DNA of 64,000 nucleotides from positions 1 through 64,000 of the forward strand of contig NZ_JAANMS010000002.1 in NCBI RefSeq assembly GCF_011250565.1, read 5' to 3'. Position numbers and translations under genes: made by a program. This DNA is from Nocardioides sp. IC4_145 (GTDB lineage Bacteria > Actinomycetota > Actinomycetes > Propionibacteriales > Nocardioidaceae). The notes below the pieces were generated by a model. That model saw only the letters and a program-made list of their open reading frames with translations, ran no database searches and was not told where the DNA came from. Of the stretch, positions 16,967-26,078 are shown piece by piece; the first letter of the stretch is position 1; each line of letters begins with the position of its first letter.

Positions 16967-19165
16967 ATGACCACCAGCACCACCGAGCAGACGTCCGTGC
17001 GCTACGAGCGCGACGCGGACGGCATCGTCACCCTCACCCTCGACGACCCGAACCAGTCGGCGAACACGATGAACGACCTCTACATCTCCTCGATGCAGAC
17101 CGCCGTGGAGCGGCTGTACGCCGAGGAGGCCGAGGTGACCGGCGTCGTGGTCGCCAGCGCGAAGAAGACCTTCTTCGCCGGCGGCGACCTGAAGAAGATG
17201 GTCACCGCCACCCGCGACGACGCCGCGGACGTCTTCGCCATGGCGGAGGGCGTCAAGGCCGCCCTCCGCAAGCTCGAGAAGTTCCCCAAGCCCGTCGTGG
17301 CCGCGATCAACGGCGCCGCGCTCGGCGGTGGCCTCGAGATCTGCCTGGCCACCAACCACCGCATCGCCGTCGACGACTCCTCGGTCGTCGTCGGCCTGCC
17401 CGAGGTCAGCCTCGGCCTGCTCCCGGGCGGCGGCGGCGTGACCCGCATCGTGCGGATGTTCGGCCTCCAGGAGGGCCTGATGGGCTTCCTGCTCGAGGGC
17501 AAGCAGTTCAAGGCCGCCCAGGCCAAGGAGAAGGGCCTGGTCGACGAGCTGGTCGCCACCCGCGAGGAGCTCGTGCCCGCCGCGAAGGCGTGGATCAAGG
17601 CCAATCCCCAGGCGAGCAAGAACCCGTGGGACGCCCCCGGCTACAAGATGCCCGGCGGCACGCCGAAGTCCCCGGCCCTGGCCGGCTTCCTGCCGGCGTT
17701 CCCCGCCCTGCTCCGCAAGCAGACCAAGGGCGCGGTCTACCCCGCCGCACGGGCGATCCTGTCCGCGGCCGTCGAGGGCGCGCAGGTCGACTTCGACACC
17801 GCGTCGCGGATCGAGTCGCGCTACCTGACCAACCTCGTGGTCAACCAGGGCTCGAAGAACATGATCCAGGCGTTCTTCACCGACCTGCAGGCCATCAAGT
17901 CCGGCTCGCTCCGCCCGCAGGGCATCGAGCCGTGGAAGGCCACCAAGGTCGGCGTCCTCGGCGCCGGCATGATGGGCGCGGGCATCGCCTACACGTGCGC
18001 CCGCGCCGGCATGGAGGTCGTCCTCAAGGACGTCTCGAGCGAGAACGCCGCGAAGGGCAAGGCGTACTCCGAGAAGATCAACGCCAAGGCCGTCTCGCGC
18101 GGCAGGCTCACGGAGGAGAAGTCCGCCGAGATGCTCGGCCGGATCCTCGCCACCGGTGACGCCGCCGACCTGGCCGGCTGCGACCTGGTCATCGAGGCCG
18201 TCTTCGAGGACCCGGCGCTCAAGGCGAAGGTGTTCGCCGAGGTGGCGCCGTACGTCAACGCTGACGCCCTGCTGTGCTCCAACACCTCGACGCTCCCGAT
18301 CACCGAGCTGGCCGAGGGCGTCGACCGCCCGAAGGACTTCATCGGCCTGCACTTCTTCAGCCCGGTCGACAAGATGCCGCTGGTCGAGATCATCAAGGGC
18401 GCGGAGACCTCCGACGTCGCGCTGGCCAAGGCCTACGACGTGGTCCAGCAGATCAAGAAGACCCCGATCGTCGTCAACGACAGCCGCGGCTTCTACACCT
18501 CGCGCGTCATCGGCTTCATGGTCAACGAGGGCATGGCGATGCTCGCCGAGGGCGTCCACCCCTGGACGATCGAGCGCGCGACCACCCAGGCCGGCTACCC
18601 GGCCCCGGTGCTGCAGCTCTCCGACGAGCTCAACCTCGAGCTGATGGCCAAGATCGCCAAGGCCACCCGCGAGGCCGCCGAGCGCGACGGCCTCGACCTC
18701 GCCGAGCACCCCGGCACCGCGGTGGTCGACCGGATGATCGAGGCCGGCCGTCCGGGCCGTCTGCGCGGCAAGGGCTTCTACGAGTACGACGAGTCCGGCA
18801 AGCGCCAGACGCTCTGGTCGGGCCTCTCGGAGCTCTTCCCGCTCGCCGAGCAGCAGCCGTCCATCCAGGACTGCAAGGACCGGATGCTGTTCGCCGAGGC
18901 GCTCGAGACCGCGAAGTGCTTCGAGGAGGGCGTCATCACCTCGGCGGCCGCCGCGAACATCGGCTCGATCATGGGCATCGGCTTCCCGCCGATGACCGGT
19001 GGTGCGGCGCAGTTCATGACCGGCTACGAGGGCGCTGACGGCGAGATCGGCCTGGCCGCGTTCGTCGCGCGCGCCGACGAGCTGGCCGAGACGTACGGCG
19101 ACCGGTTCCGCCCCACGCAGTACCTGCGTGACCTCGCGGCCTCCGGCGGGTCCTTCCCCGCCTGA
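16967..19165 (+). CDS. fadB: Multifunctional enoyl-CoA hydratase / 3-hydroxyacyl-CoA dehydrogenase
   Basis: 732 aa. Residues 1 to about 300 are a crotonase domain ([10 protein letters not shown] and [14 protein letters not shown] form the oxyanion hole); from about 325 a Rossmann NAD site [13 protein letters not shown] starts the 3-hydroxyacyl-CoA dehydrogenase, with catalytic histidine in [16 protein letters not shown]. It hydrates enoyl-CoA and oxidises the product in beta-oxidation, partner of the thiolase upstream. A 12-bp hairpin follows the stop. Confidence 0.9.
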   Translation: MTTSTTEQTSVRYERDADGIVTLTLDDPNQSANTMNDLYISSMQTAVERLYAEEAEVTGVVVASAKKTFFAGGDLKKMVTATRDDAADVFAMAEGVKAALRKLEKFPKPVVAAINGAALGGGLEICLATNHRIAVDDSSVVVGLPEVSLGLLPGGGGVTRIVRMFGLQEGLMGFLLEGKQFKAAQAKEKGLVDELVATREELVPAAKAWIKANPQASKNPWDAPGYKMPGGTPKSPALAGFLPAFPALLRKQTKGAVYPAARAILSAAVEGAQVDFDTASRIESRYLTNLVVNQGSKNMIQAFFTDLQAIKSGSLRPQGIEPWKATKVGVLGAGMMGAGIAYTCARAGMEVVLKDVSSENAAKGKAYSEKINAKAVSRGRLTEEKSAEMLGRILATGDAADLAGCDLVIEAVFEDPALKAKVFAEVAPYVNADALLCSNTSTLPITELAEGVDRPKDFIGLHFFSPVDKMPLVEIIKGAETSDVALAKAYDVVQQIKKTPIVVNDSRGFYTSRVIGFMVNEGMAMLAEGVHPWTIERATTQAGYPAPVLQLSDELNLELMAKIAKATREAAERDGLDLAEHPGTAVVDRMIEAGRPGRLRGKGFYEYDESGKRQTLWSGLSELFPLAEQQPSIQDCKDRMLFAEALETAKCFEEGVITSAAAANIGSIMGIGFPPMTGGAAQFMTGYEGADGEIGLAAFVARADELAETYGDRFRPTQYLRDLAASGGSFPA

Positions 19166-19175
19166 TCCGGGGTGA

Positions 19176-19203
19176 GGGGGTCCCCGGTTCACCGGGGACC
19201 CCC
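19176..19203 (+). terminator. Hairpin terminator after the thiolase-FadB operon
   Basis: Perfect 12-bp stem, GGGGGTCCCCGG with CCGGGGACCCCC, and a TTCA loop, 10 nt after the FadB stop. No T-run follows, as is common in actinobacteria. Confidence 0.65.
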
Positions 19204-19204
19204 T

Positions 19205-19256
19205 CGCTTCCCACGGCAGATCTCCCGTGGGAAGCGCGGGACTCCCGTGGGAAGCG
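19205..19256. repeat. Three-arm inverted/direct repeat
   Basis: CGCTTCCCACGG (19205-19216) is the inverse of CCGTGGGAAGCG, which follows twice (19225-19236 and 19245-19256). The left arm can therefore pair with either right arm, giving two alternative hairpins between the FadB terminator and the ABC exporter promoter. Confidence 0.5.
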
Positions 19257-19343
19257 GGTCGCGTCTCCTCCGATCGGTCATCCTGCGGGTGGTACGCGGC
19301 GGAACCGGTGGCCGGCCGGGCATCGACCGAGCAGGATGGTCCG

Positions 19344-20075
19344 GTGACCCTTCCCCCCGACGGCCACCCGGTGCAGGTGCGCGACCTGCACGTCCGCTTC
19401 GGCGAGGTGGAGGCGGTCACGGGGGTCGACCTGGTCGCCGAGGCCGGCCACGCCACCGCGCTGCTGGGCCGCAACGGCGCCGGCAAGTCGACGACCATGC
19501 GGGTGCTCGCCGGCGTCGTGCCGCCCACCTCGGGCAGCGTGACCGTCGCGGGACACGACGTACGCCGTGACCCGCTCGCCGTGAAGCGGGCGGTCGGCTA
19601 CTGCCCCGACGTCGGCGGGCTCGTGCCGCGGGCGACGCCGTGGGAGCACCTCCAGCTCTCCGCCCGGCTGCGCCGGATGCACCGCACCGAGCCGGGCTGG
19701 GAGCAGCGCGCCCGCGACCTGCTCGAGCGCTTCGAGCTCGGCGACGTCGCGCACCGGGTGACCGCCGGGTTCTCCCACGGCATGGGTCGGCGGCTCTCCG
19801 TGGTGCTCGCGGTGCTCCACCAGCCCGAGGTGCTGCTGCTCGACGAGCCGTTCGACGGCGTCGACCCGATCGGGGTCGAGGCGACGATGGCCGCGATCGA
19901 CGACGCCCGCGCCCGCGGCGCCTGCGTGCTGGTCTCCACCCACCTGCGCGAGCTGGCGGTCGAGGCGTGCAGCACCGTCACCGTGCTGCGCGGCGGCACC
20001 CGGGTCGCCACGGCCAGCGCCACCGAGATGTCCGGCGAGGAGGGGGCGCGTGCCTACCGCGGCCTCCTGGACTAG
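19344..20075 (+). CDS. ABC transporter ATP-binding protein (export type)
   Basis: 243 aa from GTG 19344, where CAGGAT 6 nt upstream suggests a leaderless start. Walker A GRNGAGKST, signature region FSHGMGRRLS (a variant of LSGGQ), Walker B LLLLDEPFDGVDP and switch histidine in STHLRE. The FSHGM signature and DGVDP are typical of ABC-2 exporters for drugs, lipids or polysaccharides. Its end overlaps the membrane subunit gene by 26 nt. Confidence 0.85.
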   Translation: MTLPPDGHPVQVRDLHVRFGEVEAVTGVDLVAEAGHATALLGRNGAGKSTTMRVLAGVVPPTSGSVTVAGHDVRRDPLAVKRAVGYCPDVGGLVPRATPWEHLQLSARLRRMHRTEPGWEQRARDLLERFELGDVAHRVTAGFSHGMGRRLSVVLAVLHQPEVLLLDEPFDGVDPIGVEATMAAIDDARARGACVLVSTHLRELAVEACSTVTVLRGGTRVATASATEMSGEEGARAYRGLLD

Positions 20076-21594
20076 CGGCTGGACTGGCGGCTGGACCGAG
20101 GCCCGGCGAGCGGTCGCCGACGTCGGCCACCTGGTCCGGTTCCGGACGGGGACGGTACGCCGCCGGGGATCGGCCGCCTGGTTCGCGCTCGGCTTCGTGG
20201 CCCTGACGACCGCGGCGGCGGTCGTGCCGGCGTACACCCCCGGCGCCGGCGACGACGGCCGCGCCTTCGACCTGCTCCTCCTGCTGCCGACCGCGCTCGC
20301 GGGCTTCCTCGGGCTGGCAGTGGTCTCCGCGGTTGCCTCCGGCGGCGGCCGCGAGCTGCTCGACCGCGACCCCGGCGCGGTGCTGCCGGTCAGCCCGACC
20401 ACGGACCACCTCGGCGCGCTGCTGCTCGCGCCGCTCAACATCGCGTGGCTGCTCCAGGCCTGGACGCTGCTCGGCACGACCGCCTACGCGCTCGGCCCCT
20501 CCGGCCTGGCCGCCGCCCAGGTCGTCGTCCTGCTGTGGCTGGCCGTGGCGACCGCGCTCGCCCAGGTCGTGGCGTGGACCTTCGAGGGCGTCCGGCGGGG
20601 CAACCACGGCATCGCCGGCGTCCGGCTCGTCACCCTCGCGCTGCTCGGCCTGGCGCTGGGGCTGCAGATGGCCGACGCGCTGGTCACGGTGCTCGACCGG
20701 CTGCCGACCCGCCGGATCGTGCTCGGGATGCTCGGCGGTGTCTCGTGGACGTGGGCCGCGACGATCGCCGCGCTGCTGGTCGCCCTCGTCGTCGCGGTCG
20801 CCCTCGGCGCCGTGCCCGCCTACATCGCCGCACGGCGTGCTCCGCGTGAGGAGCAGCGCGTCGAGTCCGGGCGGTACACCGCCCGCCGCCTGCCCGGCTC
20901 GGACCTGGCCGCCCTGGTGCGCACCGACCGCGGGTCGGTCTGGCGCGCGGTGCCGATGCGCCGCGGCATCGCCGTGCTGGCGATCGGCCCCGGAGCGGTG
21001 GCGCTGCTGGGCGACCTGCCCTGGTCGACGATGACCGTGCTGCCCGGCCTGGTCGCTTCCGGCGGGGCGCTGCTCTTCGGCGTGAACGCCTGGTGCCTCG
21101 ACGCCCGCGGCGGGCTGTGGCGCGAGAGCCTGCCGGTCCCTCCGGGGACGGTGTTCACCGCCCGGGCCTGGGTGCTCGCGGAGTTCCTGGTCGCTGCGTC
21201 GATGGTGACGGTGCTGCTCGCGGCGGTGCGGGCGGGCGTGCCGTCGTCGGCCGAGCTGACGGCACTGGCCTGCACGGTGGTCGTCGTGACGGTGCAGGTG
21301 GTGGGCGCCGGCATGCGCTGGTCGGCGCAGCGGCCCTACGCCGTCGACCTGCGCTCGGCGCGCGCCACGCCGGCGCCGCCGCTGACGATGGTCGGCTACT
21401 CCACCCGGCTCGCGGTCTCCACCACGCTCACCGGCCTGGTGTTCTCCGGGCTGGCGCGCGTGCCCGCGTGGGAGGTGTCGGTGCTGGTGGCCGTGCCGTT
21501 CGTCTGCTGGTCGCTCGCCCGGCTCGTCCGCGCCCGGGCGCGGTGGATCGACCCGGTCGACCGGGCCCGGGTCGTCATGGCCGTCGCCGGCTGA
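20050..21594 (+). CDS. ABC-2 type transporter membrane protein
   Basis: 514 aa from GTG 20050, inside the end of the ATPase gene. About ten hydrophobic stretches (for example LLLLPTALAGFLGLAVVSAV and TIAALLVALVVAVALGAVPA) mark a multi-spanning membrane protein. It is unlike families with named substrates, and the pairing with the ATPase is the main support for an export role. Confidence 0.7.
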   Translation: MPTAASWTSGWTGGWTEARRAVADVGHLVRFRTGTVRRRGSAAWFALGFVALTTAAAVVPAYTPGAGDDGRAFDLLLLLPTALAGFLGLAVVSAVASGGGRELLDRDPGAVLPVSPTTDHLGALLLAPLNIAWLLQAWTLLGTTAYALGPSGLAAAQVVVLLWLAVATALAQVVAWTFEGVRRGNHGIAGVRLVTLALLGLALGLQMADALVTVLDRLPTRRIVLGMLGGVSWTWAATIAALLVALVVAVALGAVPAYIAARRAPREEQRVESGRYTARRLPGSDLAALVRTDRGSVWRAVPMRRGIAVLAIGPGAVALLGDLPWSTMTVLPGLVASGGALLFGVNAWCLDARGGLWRESLPVPPGTVFTARAWVLAEFLVAASMVTVLLAAVRAGVPSSAELTALACTVVVVTVQVVGAGMRWSAQRPYAVDLRSARATPAPPLTMVGYSTRLAVSTTLTGLVFSGLARVPAWEVSVLVAVPFVCWSLARLVRARARWIDPVDRARVVMAVAG

Positions 21595-21708
21595 GTCGCC
21601 GAGGAGCCCGGGGCCCCGCGCACACGATCGTTCGATGGCGCGGAAGTGTCGGGTCCACGCGCGGGTAACCCGCAACAACCGCGCAACTGCGCAGGTGTGG
21701 TCGCGCCC

Positions 21709-22248
21709 TCAGCCGGGGTTCGCGAGCGTCGAGCAGTCGGCCTGGGCGCGGCTGAGGGCGGTGACGTCGTCGGAGCTCCAGTCGCCGGCGAGCGTGGCGA
21801 CGAGGGCGGCGCGGACGACCTCGACGTCGATCTCCTCCCGCAGGCACGCGGCGTACCCCCGCCAGTCGACCTCGCCCTTGCTGAAGGCGACCTGGGCCCG
21901 CGCGGACTCCTCGAAGTAGTCGACGCAGGCGAACGTCGCGCCGACCCAGTCGGCCGCGGTGCCCCGGTCGAGCAGTGGGAGGTCGGCGGCGACGGCGCCG
22001 TCGACGACCACGCCGGCCTCCTCCAGCTCCCCAGGCGCGACCCGGTCGAGGAGGGCGTCGGCGAAGCACTCGCCGTTGCGGGTGTCCTGCTCGCCGGGGT
22101 GGTCGCCGGCGTAGAGCGCGACCAGCCCGGAGCGGACCTCGGGGTCCGGCGAGGGCCCGTCGTCGCCGGACGGCCCGTCCTCCGAGGGACCGCTGCACGC
22201 GGCCAGGAGCGGGACCAGCAGGGCGACGGGGAGGACTGTGCGCAGCAC
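21709..22248 (-). CDS. Lipoprotein of unknown function
   Basis: 179 aa from GTG 22248. Signal TVLPVALLVPLLAACSG has a clear lipobox (LAAC); the Cys is followed by an acidic Ser/Gly/Asp linker. The mature domain has four further cysteines (NGECF, FACVDYF, AACLREE, ADCSTL) that could form two disulfides. No family recognised. It diverges from the acyl-CoA dehydrogenase operon with 40 nt between starts. Confidence 0.7.
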   Translation of the reverse strand: MLRTVLPVALLVPLLAACSGPSEDGPSGDDGPSPDPEVRSGLVALYAGDHPGEQDTRNGECFADALLDRVAPGELEEAGVVVDGAVAADLPLLDRGTAADWVGATFACVDYFEESARAQVAFSKGEVDWRGYAACLREEIDVEVVRAALVATLAGDWSSDDVTALSRAQADCSTLANPG

Positions 22249-22275
22249 CCCATGAGTGTCCCACCCGTCGCTGGT

Positions 22276-22281
22276 TAGGGT
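22276..22281 (+). promoter_or_regulatory. -10 hexamer of a probable leaderless promoter
   Basis: TAGGGT ends 7 nt before the ATG at 22289, the first gene of the dehydrogenase/SDR/kinase/phosphatase operon. Confidence 0.4.
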
Positions 22282-22288
22282 GCGCGGC

Positions 22289-23545
22289 ATGGACTTCTCG
22301 CCGTCCCCCCGGGCCGCCGACCTGACCGAGCGCGTCCGCGCCTTCCTGGCCGAGGAGGTGGAGCCGGTCGAGCCGCAGTACCACGCCGACCTCGCCGCCG
22401 CCCGGGCCCGCGGGGAGTCCTGGACCCCGCTCCCGGTGCTGGAGGACCTCAAGGCCAAGGCCCGCGAGCGCGGCCTGTGGAACCTCTTCCTGCCCAAGGA
22501 GCACGCCGGCGAGTACGCCGCGCGGTTCGGCACCGACGGCGGCGAGGGGCTGACGAACGTCGACTACGCGCCGATCGCCGAGCTGACCGGCCGGTCGGCG
22601 ATCGCGCCGCTGGTGATGAACTGCAACGCGCCCGACACCGGCAACATGGAGGTGCTGCTGCGCTACGGCAGCGAGCAGCAGCGCAAGGACTGGCTCGAGC
22701 CGCTCCTCGACGGCAGGATCCGCTCGGCGTTCACGATGACCGAGCCGTTCGTCGCCTCCTCGGACGCCACGAACATGGAGGCGACCGCGGTCGTCGACGG
22801 CGACGAGGTCGTCATCAACGGCCGCAAGTGGTGGTCGACCGGCGTGGGCCACCCGGACTGCAAGATCTTCGTCTTCATGGGGCTCACCGACCCCGACGCC
22901 GACCGGCACCGCCGGCACTCGATGGTCCTTGTCCCGCGCGACACCCCCGGCGTGAGGATCGAGCGGCTGCTTGACACGATGGGCATCCACGACGAGCCGC
23001 TCGGCCACGGCGAGGTGTCCTTCAGCGACGTGCGGGTGCCGGTCTCCAACGTCATCAGCGGGCCCGGCGAGGCCTTCGCGATCGCTCAGGGCCGCCTCGG
23101 CCCCGGTCGCGTCCACCACTGCATGCGGCTCATCGGCCTCGCGGAGCTCGCCCTCGAGCTGGCCTGCAAGCGCGGCCTGGAGCGCACGGCGTTCGGCAAG
23201 CCGATCATCAACCTCGGTGGCAACCGGGAGCGGATCGCCGACGCGCGCATCGCCATCGACTCCGCCCGCCTGCTCGTGCTCAACACCGCCTGGAAGCTCG
23301 ACGTGGGCGGTCCGATCAACGCGCTGTCCGAGGTCTCCCAGATCAAGGTGGCCGTCCCGAACATGGCCCAGCAGGTCATCGACATGGCCATGCAGATCCA
23401 CGGCGGTGGCGGCCTGTCCAGCGACTTCCCGCTCGCCGCCGCCTGGACCGGCGCCCGCGCGCTGCGGCTGGCCGACGGGCCCGACGAGGTGCACCGCGGC
23501 GTCGTCGCGCGCCTCGAGCTCGGCAAGTACGGCGCCAAGCGATGA
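22289..23545 (+). CDS. Acyl-CoA dehydrogenase family protein (ACAD11/LvaC-like)
   Basis: 418 aa. Acyl-CoA dehydrogenase fold: FTMTEPFVASSDATNM (flavin/substrate loop), GRKWWSTGVGHPDCKIFVFMG, and C-terminal QIHGGGGLSSDFPLA. The WSTGVGHPDC text and longer N-terminus fit the ACAD10/ACAD11 branch, not simple fatty-acid dehydrogenases. In that branch the enzyme works with an aminoglycoside-phosphotransferase-like kinase to convert 4-hydroxyacyl-CoA; such a kinase gene lies two genes downstream. First gene of a four-gene coupled operon. Confidence 0.85.
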   Translation: MDFSPSPRAADLTERVRAFLAEEVEPVEPQYHADLAAARARGESWTPLPVLEDLKAKARERGLWNLFLPKEHAGEYAARFGTDGGEGLTNVDYAPIAELTGRSAIAPLVMNCNAPDTGNMEVLLRYGSEQQRKDWLEPLLDGRIRSAFTMTEPFVASSDATNMEATAVVDGDEVVINGRKWWSTGVGHPDCKIFVFMGLTDPDADRHRRHSMVLVPRDTPGVRIERLLDTMGIHDEPLGHGEVSFSDVRVPVSNVISGPGEAFAIAQGRLGPGRVHHCMRLIGLAELALELACKRGLERTAFGKPIINLGGNRERIADARIAIDSARLLVLNTAWKLDVGGPINALSEVSQIKVAVPNMAQQVIDMAMQIHGGGGLSSDFPLAAAWTGARALRLADGPDEVHRGVVARLELGKYGAKR

Positions 23546-24318
23546 CCGGCGCGCGCGTACTGGTCACGGGTGCCGCCTCCGGCCTCGGCAGGGCGCTCAC
23601 CGAGGCGTTCCGGGCCCGCGGTGACGAGGTCCTCGCGACCGACCTGGCAGAGGGGGCCGACCTCCGGCTCGACATCACCAAGGACGAGGACTGGGCGGCC
23701 GCGGTCGACCACGTCGAGCGGACGTGGGGCGGCCTCGACGTGCTGGTCAACAACGCCGGCGTCGCCGGCGGCGGGAGGCTCGACGTCGCCACCCTCGACG
23801 AGTGGCAGTGGATCACCGAGATCAACCTGTTCGGCGCGGTCCGCGGCACGCGGGCGTTCGTCCCGATGCTCAAGCGGCAAGGCGCCGGTCGGATCGTCAA
23901 CGTCGCGTCGCTCGCCGGCCTGGTGCACCCGGGCGGGATGGCGTCGTACAACGCGGTCAAGGCAGCCGTCGTCGCCCTCACCGAGACCACCGGCCACGAG
24001 CTGGCGTCGTACGGCGTGACCGCGCACGTGGTCTGCCCGTCGTACTTCCGCACCAACCTGATGAGCTCCCTGCGCGGCAGCGACACCACGCTCGGCGCGG
24101 TGATGAGCAAGCTGGTCGACGAGTCGCCGACGAGCGCGGAGGAGGTCGCCGCGGCGGTCCTCGAGGGGATCGAGCGCGGTGACGAGGTGATCCTGCCGGA
24201 CCAGGCGGCCCGGGACGCCTATGCCCTCAAGGTGGGCGATCGCGCGACGTACGACGCGGTCATGCATGCGCAGGCGGCCAAGCTCGACCGGATGGGGCAG
24301 ACGGGAGGCCAGGCATGA
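23542..24318 (+). CDS. Short-chain dehydrogenase/reductase
   Basis: 258 aa, ATGA overlap with the dehydrogenase. Classical SDR: TGAASGLGRAL cofactor motif at about 8-18, NNAGVAG, catalytic Ser in NVASLAG and YNAVK (Tyr-x-x-x-Lys). In the Pseudomonas levulinate (Lva) pathway an SDR reduces the 4-keto acyl-CoA before phosphorylation; the context allows the same role here, but substrate is inferred. Confidence 0.85.
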   Translation: MTGARVLVTGAASGLGRALTEAFRARGDEVLATDLAEGADLRLDITKDEDWAAAVDHVERTWGGLDVLVNNAGVAGGGRLDVATLDEWQWITEINLFGAVRGTRAFVPMLKRQGAGRIVNVASLAGLVHPGGMASYNAVKAAVVALTETTGHELASYGVTAHVVCPSYFRTNLMSSLRGSDTTLGAVMSKLVDESPTSAEEVAAAVLEGIERGDEVILPDQAARDAYALKVGDRATYDAVMHAQAAKLDRMGQTGGQA

Positions 24319-25406
24319 GCGCCACCGACAGCGGCAACCCCGCCAAGCCGGTCCGCGAGGAGGACGCCTTCGACGCGGCGGCCGTGAGCGCCTGGCTCGA
24401 CGAGCAGGGCGCGGGCGTGGGCCCGATCGACGAGGTCCGCCAGTTCAGCGGCGGCGCGTCGAACCTGACGTACCTCTTCGTCGCCGGCGACCGCGAGCTG
24501 ATCCTGCGCCGCCCGCCGGCCGGCAAGAAGGCAGCCGGTGCGCACGACATGGGCCGCGAGTTCCGCATCCAGTCCGCGCTCGCGCCGGTCTTCCCGTACG
24601 TCGCCGGGATGGTCGGCCACTGCACCGACGAGGCGGTGATCGGCTCGGAGTTCTACGTCATGGAGAAGGTGCCGGGGCTGATCCTCCGCTCGGAGTTCCC
24701 CCGCGAGGTGAGTGCCGAGGAGGCCGACGCGCTGTGCGAGCGGGCGCTCGACGTGCTCGTCGCGCTGCACTCCGTCGACGTGTCGGCCGTGCCGGAGCTG
24801 GCGGCGCTCGGCCGCGGCGAGGGGTACGTCGGCCGGCAGGTGCGCGGGTGGGTCGGCCGCATGGCCGACGCGCGCACCGACGACACCGGCGACTGGTCCG
24901 ACGTGGTGGCGTGGATCGAGGAGCACCAGCCCGCGGACGTGGCGCAGGTGCTGATCCACAACGACTTCCGCTTCGACAACCTCGTGCTCGACGACGACGA
25001 GCGGCAGCTCGCGGTGCGCGCGGTACTCGACTGGGAGATGGCCACCGTGGGCGACCCGCTCATGGACCTCTCCTCGACGCTGGCCTACTGGGTCGAGGCG
25101 GCCGACGACGAGCTGTTCCAGCTGTTCCGTCGCCAGCCGACGAACGCCCCCGGCATGTGGACCCGCGACCAGCTGGTCGAGCGGTACTGCGCGCGGATGG
25201 GCTTCGAGATCACCGCCGAGCAGCGGCTGTTCTACGAGGTCTTCGGGCTGTTCCGGCTCGCGGTCATCGCGCAGCAGATCTGGTACCGCTACGTCCACAA
25301 GCAGACCACCAACGAGTCGCACGCGGTGCTGGGCCAGGTGGTGGCCTACCTCGAGGCGCGCTGCCGCCGGCTGATCGCCGAGCACGGCTCGGGCACCCCC
25401 GCCTGA
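24315..25406 (+). CDS. Aminoglycoside-phosphotransferase-like kinase (ACAD10/11 kinase domain, LvaA-like)
   Basis: 363 aa, ATGA overlap with the SDR. Kinase fold: FSGGASNLTYLF nucleotide loop, ELILRRPP lysine/arginine strand, catalytic IHNDFRFDNLVLD and metal-binding LDWEMATVGDPLMDL. This lineage is the free-standing counterpart of the kinase domain of ACAD11, which phosphorylates 4-hydroxyacyl-CoA. Antibiotic resistance is unlikely, given the operon. Confidence 0.85.
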   Translation: MSATDSGNPAKPVREEDAFDAAAVSAWLDEQGAGVGPIDEVRQFSGGASNLTYLFVAGDRELILRRPPAGKKAAGAHDMGREFRIQSALAPVFPYVAGMVGHCTDEAVIGSEFYVMEKVPGLILRSEFPREVSAEEADALCERALDVLVALHSVDVSAVPELAALGRGEGYVGRQVRGWVGRMADARTDDTGDWSDVVAWIEEHQPADVAQVLIHNDFRFDNLVLDDDERQLAVRAVLDWEMATVGDPLMDLSSTLAYWVEAADDELFQLFRRQPTNAPGMWTRDQLVERYCARMGFEITAEQRLFYEVFGLFRLAVIAQQIWYRYVHKQTTNESHAVLGQVVAYLEARCRRLIAEHGSGTPA

Positions 25407-26074
25407 TGGGCGTCCTGCTGCTCGTCCGGCACGGCCAGGCGTCCTTCGGGTCCGACGACTACGACGTGCTGTCGGAGACCGGCCACGAGCAGGCGCGCCT
25501 GCTCGGCAAGCACCTCGCCGGCCACGGCGTCACCCCCGACGTGGTGGTCCGCGGCGACATGCGCCGGCACCGGGAGACCGCCGAGGGCATGCTCGAGGGC
25601 GGCGGCTGGTCCACGTCGGTCGAGATCGACCCCGGCTGGGACGAGTTCGACCACCTCGGCGTCGTCGCGGCCCATCCCGACCTGGTGGCGGCGACCGACG
25701 ACCGCCGGGCGTTCCAGCGCGCCTTCGAGGAGGCCACCGCACGCTGGGCCTCCGGCGCCGACGACGCGGCGTACCCCGAGCCGTGGTCGGGCTTCGTCGC
25801 TCGCGTCCGCGCGGCGCTCGAGCGGGCGTGCGCGCAGGCCGGCCCCGGCGGGACGGCCGTGGTCGTCACCTCCGGCGGTCCGATCGCGGTCGCCGCCGCG
25901 GCGCTCGTCGACCCCGAGGGCGACGCAACCACGACCGCCCGGCTGTGGCGCCGCTTCAACACGGTCGTCGTGAACTCGTCGTACTCCCGTGTCGTCGTCG
26001 GCTCGACCGGCCCCCGCCTGCTCACCTTCAACGAGCACGCCCACCTCGCGGGGGAGACGCTCACCTACCGCTGA
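25406..26074 (+). CDS. Histidine phosphatase superfamily protein
   Basis: 222 aa, start overlaps the kinase stop by one base (TGATG). Catalytic LVRHGQAS near the N-terminus, GDMRRHRETAEGM, and late VVVTSGGPIAV in place of the usual second histidine block (xxHGG), so the second catalytic His may be displaced or lost. Possible roles: dephosphorylation of a phospho-acyl-CoA side product, or house-cleaning. Last gene of the operon. Confidence 0.8.
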   Translation: MGVLLLVRHGQASFGSDDYDVLSETGHEQARLLGKHLAGHGVTPDVVVRGDMRRHRETAEGMLEGGGWSTSVEIDPGWDEFDHLGVVAAHPDLVAATDDRRAFQRAFEEATARWASGADDAAYPEPWSGFVARVRAALERACAQAGPGGTAVVVTSGGPIAVAAAALVDPEGDATTTARLWRRFNTVVVNSSYSRVVVGSTGPRLLTFNEHAHLAGETLTYR

Positions 26075-26078
26075 GCGG

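Noticed and set aside
24315..25406. Aminoglycoside resistance gene
   Set aside because: The fold is that of an APH, but the gene is translationally coupled to acyl-CoA dehydrogenase and SDR genes, the context of ACAD-linked kinases.
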